DNA from: Hydrocarboniphaga sp.
Lineage (GTDB): Bacteria > Pseudomonadota > Gammaproteobacteria > Nevskiales > Nevskiaceae
NCBI RefSeq assembly: GCF_028291725.1
Contig: NZ_JAQGNT010000010.1
Span: forward strand, 1-64,000
DNA length: 64,000 bases
Direction of reading: 5' to 3'
Shown here: positions 27,609 through 36,304 of the stretch, piece by piece
Layout: each line of letters opens with the position of its first letter
Position numbering within the stretch: position 1 is the stretch's first letter
Notes under the pieces: model-generated
What the model saw: the letters and a program-made list of their open reading frames with translations, nothing else
What the model was told of the DNA's origin: nothing
Databases searched by the model: none
Position numbers and translations under genes: made by a program

Positions 27609-28520
27609 TTACCGCGCGTGCTGCCTCGGCAAATCAAAACGATAGCGACCGGCGCAGACGAAGGCCTGCGCCGTAGCGTCCCATAGGCGCACGCGCTGCT
27701 CCAGCTGCCAGTGCTCGCCGCGGCGCTGGATGCGCAGCAGCTGCCAGCGTGCGCCCGCGTCGCGCGCGCCGGGCGCAGCGGACGCCGACGGCAGGCCCAG
27801 GCAGGGCACGACGCCGGCCGGGCCGGCCAGCGCATCGAGCCGCGCATCGCGCGCGTGGCCATGCAATACCAGTTCGACACCGGCGCGTTTGATCACGGCG
27901 CGCAGCTCGGCGGCGTCGCGCAGCGCCTTGCGCGCGGAGATCGCGCCGGACGCCACCGGGTGGTGAATCATCAGCACCCGGCACAGTCCGCGCCGGCCAA
28001 GCTCGCCCAGCCGCTGTTCGAGACGCTGCAGCTGGGCGGCGCCGACCCGGCCGCTGGCCAGCAGCGGCGGCGTCGGCAGCGCCGAGCTGACGCCGATCAG
28101 CGCGATATCGCCGCGCTCGCGGACATAAGGCCAGCTTTCGCTGCCGTCGTCGTTGCTCATCCACGGCTGCCACAGACCCCAGCCCTGGCGGTGCTCGAGC
28201 GCGACCAGCGCGTCGTGGTTGCCGGGTACGACGCTGACCTGCCCGGCCGGCGCCAGCGCGCTCAGCCAGGCGGCGGCCGCCGGGAACTCGCCCGGCAGCG
28301 AGAAATTGGCGATGTCGCCGGTGATCGCCCAGTGATCCGGCGCGGCGGCGCGCACGTCGGCGACGAGGCGCTCCAGCAGATCATGCTGCTGCGACTTGCT
28401 GCGCCCGCGGGCCCAGCTGAGCGCGCTGAGCTGGCGCTTGGAAAAGCGCTGGGCCAGGCTCAGCCGGGGCTCGTAGGCAAGGTGCGGGTCGGAAAAATGC
28501 GCAAGCGTGGTCGCGGTCAC
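27609..28520 (-). CDS. Calcineurin-type metallophosphoesterase
   Basis: A 303-residue protein with a GTG start at 28520. All metal-ligand motifs are seen in order: LAHFSDPHLAYEP (D-x-H), WAITGDIANF (G-D), VVPGNHDALVAL (G-N-H-D/E), LMIHHPVASGAI and LVLHGHARDARLD (G-H-x-H-like with Arg). No signal peptide, so it is probably cytoplasmic. It is divergent from the CDP-alcohol phosphatidyltransferase gene 35 bases away. In the proposed head-group route it could remove a phosphate from a phospholipid-type intermediate, as a PGP phosphatase does in phosphatidylglycerol synthesis; that is inference. Confidence 0.85.
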   Translation of the reverse strand: MTATTLAHFSDPHLAYEPRLSLAQRFSKRQLSALSWARGRSKSQQHDLLERLVADVRAAAPDHWAITGDIANFSLPGEFPAAAAWLSALAPAGQVSVVPGNHDALVALEHRQGWGLWQPWMSNDDGSESWPYVRERGDIALIGVSSALPTPPLLASGRVGAAQLQRLEQRLGELGRRGLCRVLMIHHPVASGAISARKALRDAAELRAVIKRAGVELVLHGHARDARLDALAGPAGVVPCLGLPSASAAPGARDAGARWQLLRIQRRGEHWQLEQRVRLWDATAQAFVCAGRYRFDLPRQHAR

Positions 28521-28555
28521 GGATAATGTTCGGCTTTACGGCATCGATTTGGATC

Positions 28556-29749
28556 ATGACACAGCTGCCCCCGTCTTCCCGCGGTCTGCACCCGGACTTG
28601 CCGCGGACGGCCCTTGTCGACTCGTCGCCGACGGCCCTGATCGTCGGCGACGCGCCGGTGCGGCTGTGGGGCCTGAGTTCGCGTCAGCGCATCGGCAAGC
28701 AGCTGCAGCGGCTGCAGATCGCGCAGGCACCGATCGGCGCGACGGCCGGGCCCGGAGCCATGGTCGGGTCCGTGGTCGTGGTCCATGCGGGCTGGGTCTA
28801 CGACGAACCTCTGCTGGCCGCGTTGACGCAGGCTGCGGTCGGCACGCTGTTGCTCGACGAGATCAGCGGCAAAGCGGTCGCCGCCAAAGTCAGTGCCGCT
28901 CAGGCCGCGAGCCTGGCGCGGGCGCTGGAGACCGGCAGCGAACCGCCGACCGGCCTGCAGAGCCGCACGCCGGCTACACTGGCCAGCCACTACAACAACA
29001 AGCTGCGCAAGCGCGAGACACCGTACCTGTTGCCGCTGAGCGCCGGGACGCTGGCGGCGATCGAAAAGCGCATGTTCGCGGGCTCCTACAAGGGCGTCAC
29101 CGACGCGATCACCAAGTACCTGTGGCCGCTACCGGCACGGCACGTCACTAAGTGGTGCGCGAACGTCGGGATCACACCCAACCAGGTCACTTTCGTCAGC
29201 CTGCTGATGGTGATCGCCGCGTTCCAGTGCTTCTGGACCGGGCATTTCGGTTTCGGCCTGGTCGCGGCCTGGATCATGACCTTCCTCGACACCGTGGACG
29301 GCAAGCTGGCGCGGGTCACCTTGAACTCGTCCAAATTCGGCGACGTGTTCGATCACGGCATCGACCTGATCCATCCACCGTTCTGGTGGTGGGCCTGGAT
29401 CGTCGGCCTGGGCGCGGTCGGCCTGCCTTTGCCGGCGAGCGCGGCGGTGCTCGCGATCGTCGTCGTCGGTTATGTCGCGCAGCGTCTTGAGGAGGCCCTG
29501 TTCATGAAGGCCTTCGGCATCGAGATGCACATCTGGCGGCGGTTCGACAGCTGGTTCCGCCTGATCACCGCGCGACGCAACCCGAATCTGTTGCTGCTGA
29601 CGCTGGCGCTGATGTTCGGCCGGCCCGATCTCGGCATGCTCGCGGTCGCGGCCTGGACCGTGCTGTGCTTCTTCGTGCATGCGCTGCAGATCGTGCAGGC
29701 GTTTGCGGCGCGGCGGCAGGGTGCGATCACGTCCTGGCTGAGCCACTAG
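28556..29749 (+). CDS. CDP-alcohol phosphatidyltransferase with N-terminal domain
   Basis: A 397-residue membrane enzyme starting MTQLPPSSRGLHPDLPRTAL. The C-terminal part has the complete CDP-alcohol phosphatidyltransferase motif D-T-V-D-G-K-L-A-R-x8-G-D-V-F-D-H-G-I-D (Asp245, Asp248, Asp266, Asp270) within about six transmembrane helices. The first 130 residues resemble a shortened GT-A nucleotidyltransferase domain without its active loop (TALIVGDAPVRLWGLSSRQR, VVVVHAGWVYDEPLLAALTQ). It is followed by the lipid kinase and the Tam41-like gene. A Caulobacter locus with the same order makes ceramide phosphoglycerate, so a sphingolipid head-group transferase is predicted rather than PgsA or PssA. 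Confidence 0.82.
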   Translation: MTQLPPSSRGLHPDLPRTALVDSSPTALIVGDAPVRLWGLSSRQRIGKQLQRLQIAQAPIGATAGPGAMVGSVVVVHAGWVYDEPLLAALTQAAVGTLLLDEISGKAVAAKVSAAQAASLARALETGSEPPTGLQSRTPATLASHYNNKLRKRETPYLLPLSAGTLAAIEKRMFAGSYKGVTDAITKYLWPLPARHVTKWCANVGITPNQVTFVSLLMVIAAFQCFWTGHFGFGLVAAWIMTFLDTVDGKLARVTLNSSKFGDVFDHGIDLIHPPFWWWAWIVGLGAVGLPLPASAAVLAIVVVGYVAQRLEEALFMKAFGIEMHIWRRFDSWFRLITARRNPNLLLLTLALMFGRPDLGMLAVAAWTVLCFFVHALQIVQAFAARRQGAITSWLSH

Positions 29750-29762
29750 TGGCACTCCACGG

Positions 29763-29844
29763 CGTAGGTCGGCAATCCCTTGCCGACATGTTCTCCCCGA
29801 TGCGCAATCACCGCCTCACGTCGGCAAACGATTGCCGACCTACG
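29763..29844. repeat. REP pair, family A, copy 2
   Basis: Inverted arms at 29763-29790 and 29817-29844, each GTAG plus a GTCGGCAA...TTGCCGAC hairpin, with a few differences in the right arm (CAAACGATTG). It occupies most of the gap between the CDP-alcohol phosphatidyltransferase and the lipid kinase genes, so it lies inside a probable transcript. Confidence 0.8.
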
Positions 29845-29856
29845 AGGGGCGGCTGA

Positions 29857-30771
29857 ATGCATCAGGTAGCGCTGATTCACAACCCGCGCAGCCGGCTCAA
29901 TCGCCGGCTTGCGGTGCATCTGCCTTCGGGGCTGCTGTCGGCCTCGCCGACGACTGAGGGCGAGTTGTTCGCGTCGCTGGCCGAGTACGCGCATCGCGAA
30001 GTCGATCTGCTGATGGTCAGCGGCGGCGACGGCACCCTGCGTGACGTCGTCACCTTGCTGCCGCGCGCCTACGGCGACGTGCCCTTGCCGGCCATCGCGC
30101 TGCTCGCGGCCGGCAACGCGAACCTGGTCGCATCCGACGTCGGCGCCTGCCGTTCGCAGCGCGACGCACTGTCGCGGCTGAGCGACGCGGCCGCGCAAGG
30201 ACGCTGGCGGCGCGACGAGCTGCGCCATCCGATCGCGGTGCAGCGCCGCGGCGAGCAGCCGGTGCTCGGCTTTTTCATGGGTGCCGGCGCCCTGAATCGC
30301 GCGACGCGATACAACCACGATCACGTCCGCTCCGATGGCGGCCTGTCGGTCGCGATCACCATCGCCGTCTCGATGTGGCGCGCGGTGCGCGGCGTCGGCG
30401 ACTGGGCCGCGGGCGACTGGATGAGCATCAGCGCCGACGGCGCCGTCGCGCGTGAGGGCAAGCGTTTTCTGTTTCTCGCCAGCAGCCTGCAAAGCCTGAT
30501 GCTCGGCCTGTGGCCGTTCTGGGGCAGCGGCGGACCGATGCGTTATCTCGACATCGATGCCTATCCTGAAAAACTCGGCCGTTCGCTGCTGCCGCTGGTC
30601 CGCGGCCGGCCGACCCCCGCGATGCTCGAGAGCAGTTATCACAGCAGCGGTGCCAGCCGGATCCTGTTGAAAACACAGGGCCCGATGATCATCGACGGCG
30701 AGCCTTTCGCCGCTGCCGACGGCGAGTTCCTGCTCAGCCCCGGCCCCGCGCTGCGCTTCGTATCGCCATGA
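29857..30771 (+). CDS. Lipid kinase, probable ceramide kinase (CpgB-like)
   Basis: A 304-residue member of the diacylglycerol-kinase catalytic family. The nucleotide loop is VDLLMVSGGDGTLRDVVTLL (GGDGT at 56-60), with ALLAAGNANLVASDVG as the second conserved strand, and the C-terminal acid-binding region ends GPMIIDGEPFAAADGEFLLS. It shares ATGA with the next gene, so the two are coupled. Caulobacter CpgB, a ceramide kinase of this fold, sits in the same place between a CDP-alcohol phosphatidyltransferase-like gene and spt. The product would be ceramide 1-phosphate. A diacylglycerol or sphingosine substrate is the alternative. Confidence 0.75.
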   Translation: MHQVALIHNPRSRLNRRLAVHLPSGLLSASPTTEGELFASLAEYAHREVDLLMVSGGDGTLRDVVTLLPRAYGDVPLPAIALLAAGNANLVASDVGACRSQRDALSRLSDAAAQGRWRRDELRHPIAVQRRGEQPVLGFFMGAGALNRATRYNHDHVRSDGGLSVAITIAVSMWRAVRGVGDWAAGDWMSISADGAVAREGKRFLFLASSLQSLMLGLWPFWGSGGPMRYLDIDAYPEKLGRSLLPLVRGRPTPAMLESSYHSSGASRILLKTQGPMIIDGEPFAAADGEFLLSPGPALRFVSP

Positions 30772-31712
30772 GCGCAGCGCGCGATCCGCTGCGCCGCGCG
30801 GTCGACCAGGAGCTGCGTCGCGACGTGCCCGCGGCCGTGGCCGCGTTCGCGGCGCAGCTGGCGCAGCGCGGCGAAACCGTCGCCGCGGTGCTGTTCTACG
30901 GATCCAACCTGCGCACCGGCGATCTCGACGGCGTGCTCGATTTCTATGTGCTTGTTGACCGTCTCGGCAGCTGGCATCGGCACCGCCTCGCGGCGCTGGC
31001 GAACCGCGCGCTGCCGCCGAATGTTTGCTACGAGACTGCGCGCATCGCCGGACACGAGCTGCGCGCGAAAGTCGCGGTGCTGAGTCTGCAGCAGTTCCAG
31101 CACGGCATGCGCGCAGGCGCGATCGACACCAGCCTGTGGGCACGCTTCGCGCAACCGCTGGGCCTGGCCTGGGTGCGCGACGATGCGGCGCGCGCCCAAA
31201 CCGTCGAGGCGGTTTCGACCGCGCTGGCCACGGCTGCGCGCTGGGCGGCGCTGCTCGGGCCGGCCAGCGCAACCGCAGCGGAATTCTGGCAGGCCCTGTT
31301 TCAGAGAACCTACGCGGCAGAACTGCGCGTCGAACGCGCTGGCGGACGCGCGCGCAGCCTGGTCGAACATGAGCGCGAGCGCTATACGAAGCTGCTGCCG
31401 CTAGCCTGGCGCGCGACCGGCGTCGAATTCCGCGTGCGCAATCTCAATCTGCTGGAACCGCGGTTGAACGACGTGCAGCGCCGCTCGGGAGCACGCGCCT
31501 GGCGGCTGCGTCACGCGATGGGCAAGCCGCTGAATCTGGCGCGCCTGGGCAAAGCGACTTTCACTTTCGACAACGGCGCCGACTATGTCGCGTGGAAAGT
31601 CGAGCGGCATTCGGGTTTGAAGCTGGAACTGAGCGACTTCCAGCGCCGGCATCCGCTGCTGGCGGCACCGGCGATACTGTGGAAGCTGATGCGGAATAAA
31701 GTCCTGCGCTAG
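30768..31712 (+). CDS. Tam41-like nucleotidyltransferase (CDP-lipid synthase candidate)
   Basis: A 314-residue protein that I match only by pattern. AAVLFYGSNLRTGDLDGVLD followed by FYVLVDRL is a polymerase-beta-type nucleotidyltransferase signature (G-S then D-x-x-x-D), with the hydrophobic flanks seen in Tam41, the CDP-diacylglycerol synthase. No transmembrane helix is evident. The C-terminal end is basic (WKLMRNKVLR). It starts within the kinase stop (ATGA). If the kinase makes ceramide 1-phosphate, this enzyme could add CMP to give a CDP-activated ceramide for the CDP-alcohol phosphatidyltransferase. That reaction order is inference; the family assignment is moderate. Confidence 0.6.
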   Translation: MSAARDPLRRAVDQELRRDVPAAVAAFAAQLAQRGETVAAVLFYGSNLRTGDLDGVLDFYVLVDRLGSWHRHRLAALANRALPPNVCYETARIAGHELRAKVAVLSLQQFQHGMRAGAIDTSLWARFAQPLGLAWVRDDAARAQTVEAVSTALATAARWAALLGPASATAAEFWQALFQRTYAAELRVERAGGRARSLVEHERERYTKLLPLAWRATGVEFRVRNLNLLEPRLNDVQRRSGARAWRLRHAMGKPLNLARLGKATFTFDNGADYVAWKVERHSGLKLELSDFQRRHPLLAAPAILWKLMRNKVLR

Positions 31713-31719
31713 CGCCGAT

Positions 31720-31789
31720 GTTGGGGTTCGCTTTGCTCCCCCCCACCTACCGGTCGCGGGAGGGTGGGGGGAGCCAAGCGAACCCCCAC
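31720..31789. repeat. REP-like palindrome related to family B
   Basis: Arms of about 26 bases (31720-31746 and 31764-31789) fold back on each other with a few mismatches around GTTGGGGTTCGCTTTGCTCC. The sequence resembles family B with a drifted stem. It sits between the convergent Tam41-like and spt genes and may end transcription from both sides. Confidence 0.65.
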
Positions 31790-31806
31790 CCTCGACGCCC
31801 GAAAGC

Positions 31807-33036
31807 TCAGGCGACCATCGCGACCGGTGACTTTTCGGCTGGTACCGGCAACACGCCAAGGCGCTGGCCGATGTCGGCGAACAGTGCCAGCGCGGTGTCG
31901 ATCTGGCGCGGCGTGTGCGCGGCGCTGATGCTCGCGCGCAGCAGCGGCTTGTTGGTCGGCGTCGCCGGCGGCAGCGCCAGGTTGACGTAGAGACCACCCT
32001 GCAGCAGCAGATTCCAGAAACGCACCGCGGTTTCGTTGTCGTCGACCGTGACCGACACGATCGGGCTCGCCTGCGGACCGACGTGGAAGCCGAGCCGGCT
32101 CAGCCCGTGGTACAGACGCTCGGCATTGTCGCGCAGGCGCACGCGCAGACCGCCGTCCTGGATCAGGCGGCGCAGCGCTTCCTGCGTCGACGCGATAACG
32201 CCTGGCGGCAGCGATGCGGTGAACATGTACGGCCGGCAGGCGACACGCAGCACTTCGAAACCTTCGATGTCCGACACACAAAAGCCGCCGACACTGCCAA
32301 GGCTCTTGGAGAACGTGCCGACGATGAAATCAACGTCGGCTTCGACACCGGCAGACTCGCTGAGGCCGCGGCCGGTCTTGCCGAGCACGCCCATCGAATG
32401 CGCTTCATCGACCAGCAGATAAGCATCCATTTCGCGCTTGACCTGCGCGATTTCCACCAGCGGCGCGGAGTCGCCGAGCATCGAGTAGATGCCTTCGACG
32501 ACGATCAGCTTGCTTCCCGGATGATCCTTCAGCCGGCGCAGACGCTTGTGCAGATCGTCGGCGTCGTTGTGACGGAAGCGGATCACTTCGGCATGGCCGA
32601 GGCGGGCGCCGTCGTAGATGCTGGCGTGGCTGTCGGAGTCGAGAATCAGGTGATCGCCGTGGCCGGCGAGCGTCGACAGCATGCTCAGATTGGCCTGGTA
32701 GCCGGTGCTGAACACCATGCCGTGACGGCGGCCGTAGAAATCGGCCAGCGACAACTCCAGGTCGCGATGCCCGGAATAGCTGCCGTTGGCGACGCGCGAG
32801 CCGGTGGTGCCGGTGCCGAAGCTGCGCACCGCTTTTACCGATTGCTCGATGCAGCCCTCGTCGAACGTCAGGCCCAGATAATTGTTGGTGCCGAACAGGA
32901 TCGTCTGCCGTCCGTTCACCAGGCCTTCGGTCGACGACAGAATGCGGTCGAAGGTGACCTTCAGCGGATTGGAATCGACGGGACCGAGGCGGTCGTAGGT
33001 CTGGGCCAGATGCTCGAACTTGGAAAGGATGCTCAT
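31807..33036 (-). CDS. spt: Serine palmitoyltransferase
   Basis: A 409-residue alpha-oxoamine synthase. The PLP lysine is in VGTFSKSLGSVGGF (Lys244), with LLVDEAHSMGVLG (Asp210, His213) and the stacking His in DSDSHASIYDG (His137). NNYLGLTFDE and GTTGSRVANGSYSGH are typical of the family. It condenses acyl-thioester with serine to 3-ketosphinganine. The gene shares ATGA with the upstream dedicated ACP gene, and bacterial Spt enzymes of this kind use acyl-ACP. Close homologues (KBL, BioF) are unlikely given the ACP, ligase and epimerase neighbours. Confidence 0.92.
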   Translation of the reverse strand: MSILSKFEHLAQTYDRLGPVDSNPLKVTFDRILSSTEGLVNGRQTILFGTNNYLGLTFDEGCIEQSVKAVRSFGTGTTGSRVANGSYSGHRDLELSLADFYGRRHGMVFSTGYQANLSMLSTLAGHGDHLILDSDSHASIYDGARLGHAEVIRFRHNDADDLHKRLRRLKDHPGSKLIVVEGIYSMLGDSAPLVEIAQVKREMDAYLLVDEAHSMGVLGKTGRGLSESAGVEADVDFIVGTFSKSLGSVGGFCVSDIEGFEVLRVACRPYMFTASLPPGVIASTQEALRRLIQDGGLRVRLRDNAERLYHGLSRLGFHVGPQASPIVSVTVDDNETAVRFWNLLLQGGLYVNLALPPATPTNKPLLRASISAAHTPRQIDTALALFADIGQRLGVLPVPAEKSPVAMVA

Positions 33037-33290
33037 GCCCGCTCGTTCTGCGTGAGTTGGGTAACGGCCCGCACCAGATCGTCCACCGTGACAATTTCTG
33101 CCACGCGATCGAGCGGAATGGACACGTCGTAATGGTCTTCTAAAGCCATCATCAAGTTCATCACCGCAAGCGAATCCAGGCCCAGGTCCTGGACGATGCG
33201 CGTGCGGCCTTCGATTTCGGCAGGCCGTAGAACGGCTGCCTGAAGCGCGCCGGTAACATGCACGCGGATATCATTGGTTGAAGAAGTCAT
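33033..33290 (-). CDS. acp: Acyl carrier protein of the sphingolipid locus
   Basis: An 85-residue ACP with the phosphopantetheine serine in LGLDSLAVMNLM (Ser40). It lacks the strongly acidic helix II of fatty-acid AcpP, having VMNLMMALEDHYD instead, as expected for a specialised ACP. Its stop overlaps the spt start (ATGA). It likely receives an acyl group from the nearby acyl-AMP ligase and hands it to Spt. The 193 bases upstream separate it from the reductase-like gene, so a promoter may lie there; I see no clear one. Confidence 0.9.
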   Translation of the reverse strand: MTSSTNDIRVHVTGALQAAVLRPAEIEGRTRIVQDLGLDSLAVMNLMMALEDHYDVSIPLDRVAEIVTVDDLVRAVTQLTQNERA

Positions 33291-33483
33291 TCGTTCTCAA
33301 TGGTCTGCCCCTGCTTCCTTACGGAGGCCCGAGCACGACTCGTTGTCTGAGCAGCTGCGTGAGCGGCAACGCTCAAAGTGTGCCAATAGTCCGCCATAGC
33401 TTAGCAAACTAGTTTCATCGCCCTGTAACACCAGCGTGCGCACAGGTAACCGTGCTCCGGCCGGCCGGGTATCAGGCCGGGTA

Positions 33484-34443
33484 TCAGGCCGCGGGCAGCC
33501 AGCCCGCCGCGCGGTACGAGCTCACCGCATCGGCAAAGCCCGTTTTCAGATCGAAACCTGGAGCCCATCCCGGCAGATTCAAGAGCTCGCCGTCGCCAAC
33601 AGTCCAGTCCAAGTGCCTGAGTTCACCCAACTTGTCCGAGTTGAGCATGTTCCCGCGGCCGATGATCCGGCCGATGTCGCCAACGGCGGCAAGCGACCTC
33701 AGCAACGGTCGAGGAAGCTGAAAATAGCCGCGCGGCTTGGCGCCGAGAGCACCTGCGGCGGCCTCCATGATCTCGCGCCAGCGATAGCCGGCAGGGTGGG
33801 CGTCGCTGGCGGTTTCGACCCGGCCGGTCGGCAGCCGGGCTAGCATGCCGACCAGGGCAGAGCAAAGATCGTCGACATGGATGACCGCGCTACGTGCTTC
33901 CGGGGCGCCGAGCAGCGGCACCCAGGGCAGCCTCGCGAGCTCGAAAAAGGCCAGGGTTTCGCGGTCACCCGGGCCATAGACCGCCGGCGGACGCAGCACG
34001 CTGAGGCGCGCGCCGAGTACCTCGAACGCGGCCTGCTCAGCGGCGCGCTTGCTGGCCGCGTAGTCCGACAAGCCGGGCTCGCGCGCCGCCAGACTCGATA
34101 CCAGCAGCAGATGCGCGCGCTCAGCAGCCGCAACTGCCTCGGCCAAATGGCGAGTGCCGTCGCGATTGGCGCGCATGAAGTCTGCACGGCGCGGCGCCTT
34201 GATCAGCCCCGCCAGGTGGACCACCGCATCGGCGCCTTCGACCAGACGCCTGGATGCCGCGGCGTCGACCAGGTCGCCCTGCACCACCTCGATGTCGAGA
34301 TTGGCCCAGAAGACGTCGGCCGGGTCGCGCCGCACCAGGATGCGGATATCCCAGCCGGCCGCGGCGAGTTGCGGCAGCAGCCGGCGGCCGATGAAACCGG
34401 TGGCGCCGGTAACCGCGACCCGCCGCCGCGCCTCAGCCCGCAA
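33484..34443 (-). CDS. NAD-dependent epimerase, probable ceramide reductase (CerR-like)
   Basis: A 319-residue extended short-chain dehydrogenase. VAVTGATGFIGRRLLPQL gives the Rossmann loop G-x-x-G-F-I-G, LVRRDPADV follows beta-2, and the catalytic residues are in LSDYAASKRAAEQAAF (Y-x-x-x-K). The start is a TTG at 34443, overlapping the acyl ligase stop by 11 bases; no ATG lies near the expected N-terminus. In sphingolipid loci this family (CerR) reduces the ketone of 3-keto-ceramide. The C-terminal half has PLLRSLAAVGDIGRIIGRGN, close to NmrA/epimerase-like lipid enzymes. A different NAD-dependent sugar epimerase cannot be excluded by sequence alone. Confidence 0.75.
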   Translation of the reverse strand: MRAEARRRVAVTGATGFIGRRLLPQLAAAGWDIRILVRRDPADVFWANLDIEVVQGDLVDAAASRRLVEGADAVVHLAGLIKAPRRADFMRANRDGTRHLAEAVAAAERAHLLLVSSLAAREPGLSDYAASKRAAEQAAFEVLGARLSVLRPPAVYGPGDRETLAFFELARLPWVPLLGAPEARSAVIHVDDLCSALVGMLARLPTGRVETASDAHPAGYRWREIMEAAAGALGAKPRGYFQLPRPLLRSLAAVGDIGRIIGRGNMLNSDKLGELRHLDWTVGDGELLNLPGWAPGFDLKTGFADAVSSYRAAGWLPAA

Positions 34444-36166
34444 CGGCAAGCTCGAAACTGCCCGACAGGTACAGCGCCCGCGCCTTGGCGCGGCTGAGCT
34501 TGCCGGACGAGGTCTGCGGCAGGGATCGCGGCGGCACCGGCACCACGCGCACCTCGATGCCATGGCGCGCGCGCAGCACACCGGAAACCTCTTCGCACAG
34601 CGCGGCGCGAGCCGCGGTCTCGGTCAGGCGCGATTCGATCAGCACCACGACCGATTCGCCGGCCCCGTCGTCGACTGCGAATGCCGCGACATCGCCGCTG
34701 CGCAGGCTGCTGACCTCGCCTTCGGCGGTCCATTCCAGATCCTGCGGCCGGATGTTACGGCCGTTGACGATGATCAGGTCCTTGGCACGGCCGGTGATGA
34801 CGATCTCACCGTCAACCAGGTAACCGATGTCGCCGGTATTGAGCCAGCCGTCGGTGCCGATCGCGCGCGCGGTTTCCTCGGGCTGCGCGAAGTATTCCTT
34901 GAACAGGCTGGGACCGCGCACATGCAGCAGACCGACGCCGAGCTCCGGCATCGGGTCGCCGTTGTCGTCGCGCACTTCGACCTCGTGGCCCGGCAGGATG
35001 GCGCCGCAACGGACGAAATCGCGGCTGCGCTGCGTATCGATGGTCGGCGCCACCGCCAGGTGCTCGCGCTCCAGCCTATCGGTATCGAGCGTGTCCATGC
35101 GCAGGCCGCGGCCTAGCGGCGAGAACGACAGCGCGAGCGCCGCCTCGGCCATGCCATAGCTCGGCGTCAGTGCGCCGGCCTTGAAGCCGGACGCGGCGAA
35201 GGCCTCGACGAATTTCTGCAGCGGCCCCGGGCGCACCATGTCGCCGCCGATGCCGGCCGCGCGCCAGCGCGACAGATCCAGGCCTTCCGGCACGCCGCCG
35301 TTCTCGACACGCCGTGCGCACAGCTCGAAGCCGAAGCTGGGCGAAAAGCTCAGAGTGCCGCCGTAATTGCTGATCAGCTGCAGCCAGGTCAGCGGCCGGC
35401 GCGCGAACTCGCGCGTCGCCAGGTAGTCGACCGAGATCGCGCAGCACACCGGCGTCAGCAGAAAGCCCACCAGGCCCATGTCGTGATAGAACGGCAGCCA
35501 CGAGGCGCAGCGATCCCCGGGGCCGATTTTCAATCCAAAACGGACGATCGCGTCGATGTTGGCAACCACCGCGCGGTGCGTCACCGCGATCGCATGCGGG
35601 AAGCGTGTGCTGCCGGACGAGAACTGCAGGTAGGCCAGATCGTCCGGCGCCGGCGCGGCCAGGTCACCGACGGCCGGCTCGACCGCGGCCAGACCGGCGA
35701 TCGTGCCGACGAAACGCAAAGGCAGATCGGCGCAGGCCTCCACGATCCAGCTCTCGAATGCCGCCGGTGCCAGCACCGCAGCGGCGCCGATGCTCTCGGT
35801 CATCCTGCGAACGTGCTCGAGATAGGTTTCGCGGCCGCCGAGCGCAGCCGGTAATGGCAGCGGCGCCGGCACCAGCCCCGCGATCTGGCAGGCGAAGAAG
35901 GCTCGCGCAAAATCGCCATCGGTCTCGGCTAGCAGCGCGACGCGATCACCGCGGACCAGGCCCTTGGCCAGCAGCCGGAGCGCCAGCGCCTCGGCCTGCC
36001 CGCGCAAGCGCGAATACGGCAGACCTTCGGTCAACTGGCCGCGGCCGCTGTAGAAATTCATGCCGGCCGAACCCTGGGCGGCATGCTCCAGCGCCGCCGC
36101 CAGGCTGGCGAAATCGCGAACGGCAAAAGGGGCCGGACCGCCCGGGGCCGGCGTGCTGTCAGTCAT
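34433..36166 (-). CDS. Fatty acyl-AMP ligase (acyl-ACP synthetase)
   Basis: A 577-residue adenylate-forming enzyme of the FAAL type. The ATP loop is LQFSSGSTRFPHAIAVTH, followed by LPFYHDMGLVGFLLTPVCC, PSYGMAEAALALSFSP, TGDIGYLVDGEIVITGRAKD and LIIVNGRNIRPQDLEW, with the C-terminal Lys in SSGKLSRAKARAL. FAALs load fatty acids onto ACP. It heads the minus-strand set acyl ligase, epimerase, ACP, Spt, so it should charge the dedicated ACP for sphingoid-base synthesis. It matches the Caulobacter gene order. No signal peptide. Confidence 0.9.
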   Translation of the reverse strand: MTDSTPAPGGPAPFAVRDFASLAAALEHAAQGSAGMNFYSGRGQLTEGLPYSRLRGQAEALALRLLAKGLVRGDRVALLAETDGDFARAFFACQIAGLVPAPLPLPAALGGRETYLEHVRRMTESIGAAAVLAPAAFESWIVEACADLPLRFVGTIAGLAAVEPAVGDLAAPAPDDLAYLQFSSGSTRFPHAIAVTHRAVVANIDAIVRFGLKIGPGDRCASWLPFYHDMGLVGFLLTPVCCAISVDYLATREFARRPLTWLQLISNYGGTLSFSPSFGFELCARRVENGGVPEGLDLSRWRAAGIGGDMVRPGPLQKFVEAFAASGFKAGALTPSYGMAEAALALSFSPLGRGLRMDTLDTDRLEREHLAVAPTIDTQRSRDFVRCGAILPGHEVEVRDDNGDPMPELGVGLLHVRGPSLFKEYFAQPEETARAIGTDGWLNTGDIGYLVDGEIVITGRAKDLIIVNGRNIRPQDLEWTAEGEVSSLRSGDVAAFAVDDGAGESVVVLIESRLTETAARAALCEEVSGVLRARHGIEVRVVPVPPRSLPQTSSGKLSRAKARALYLSGSFELAVAG

Positions 36167-36304
36167 GTTCAGAATGTGCCGCGTACGGAAACCGGCCGGA
36201 GAAGGGCCGGCAGTCGATGCTCTATTTTACGCCGGGCCTGTCCAGGCCCGGCCAGTCCTGAGCGCCTGGATGTCCCGGATTGCCTGTACCGGCTCATCGC
36301 GGGC

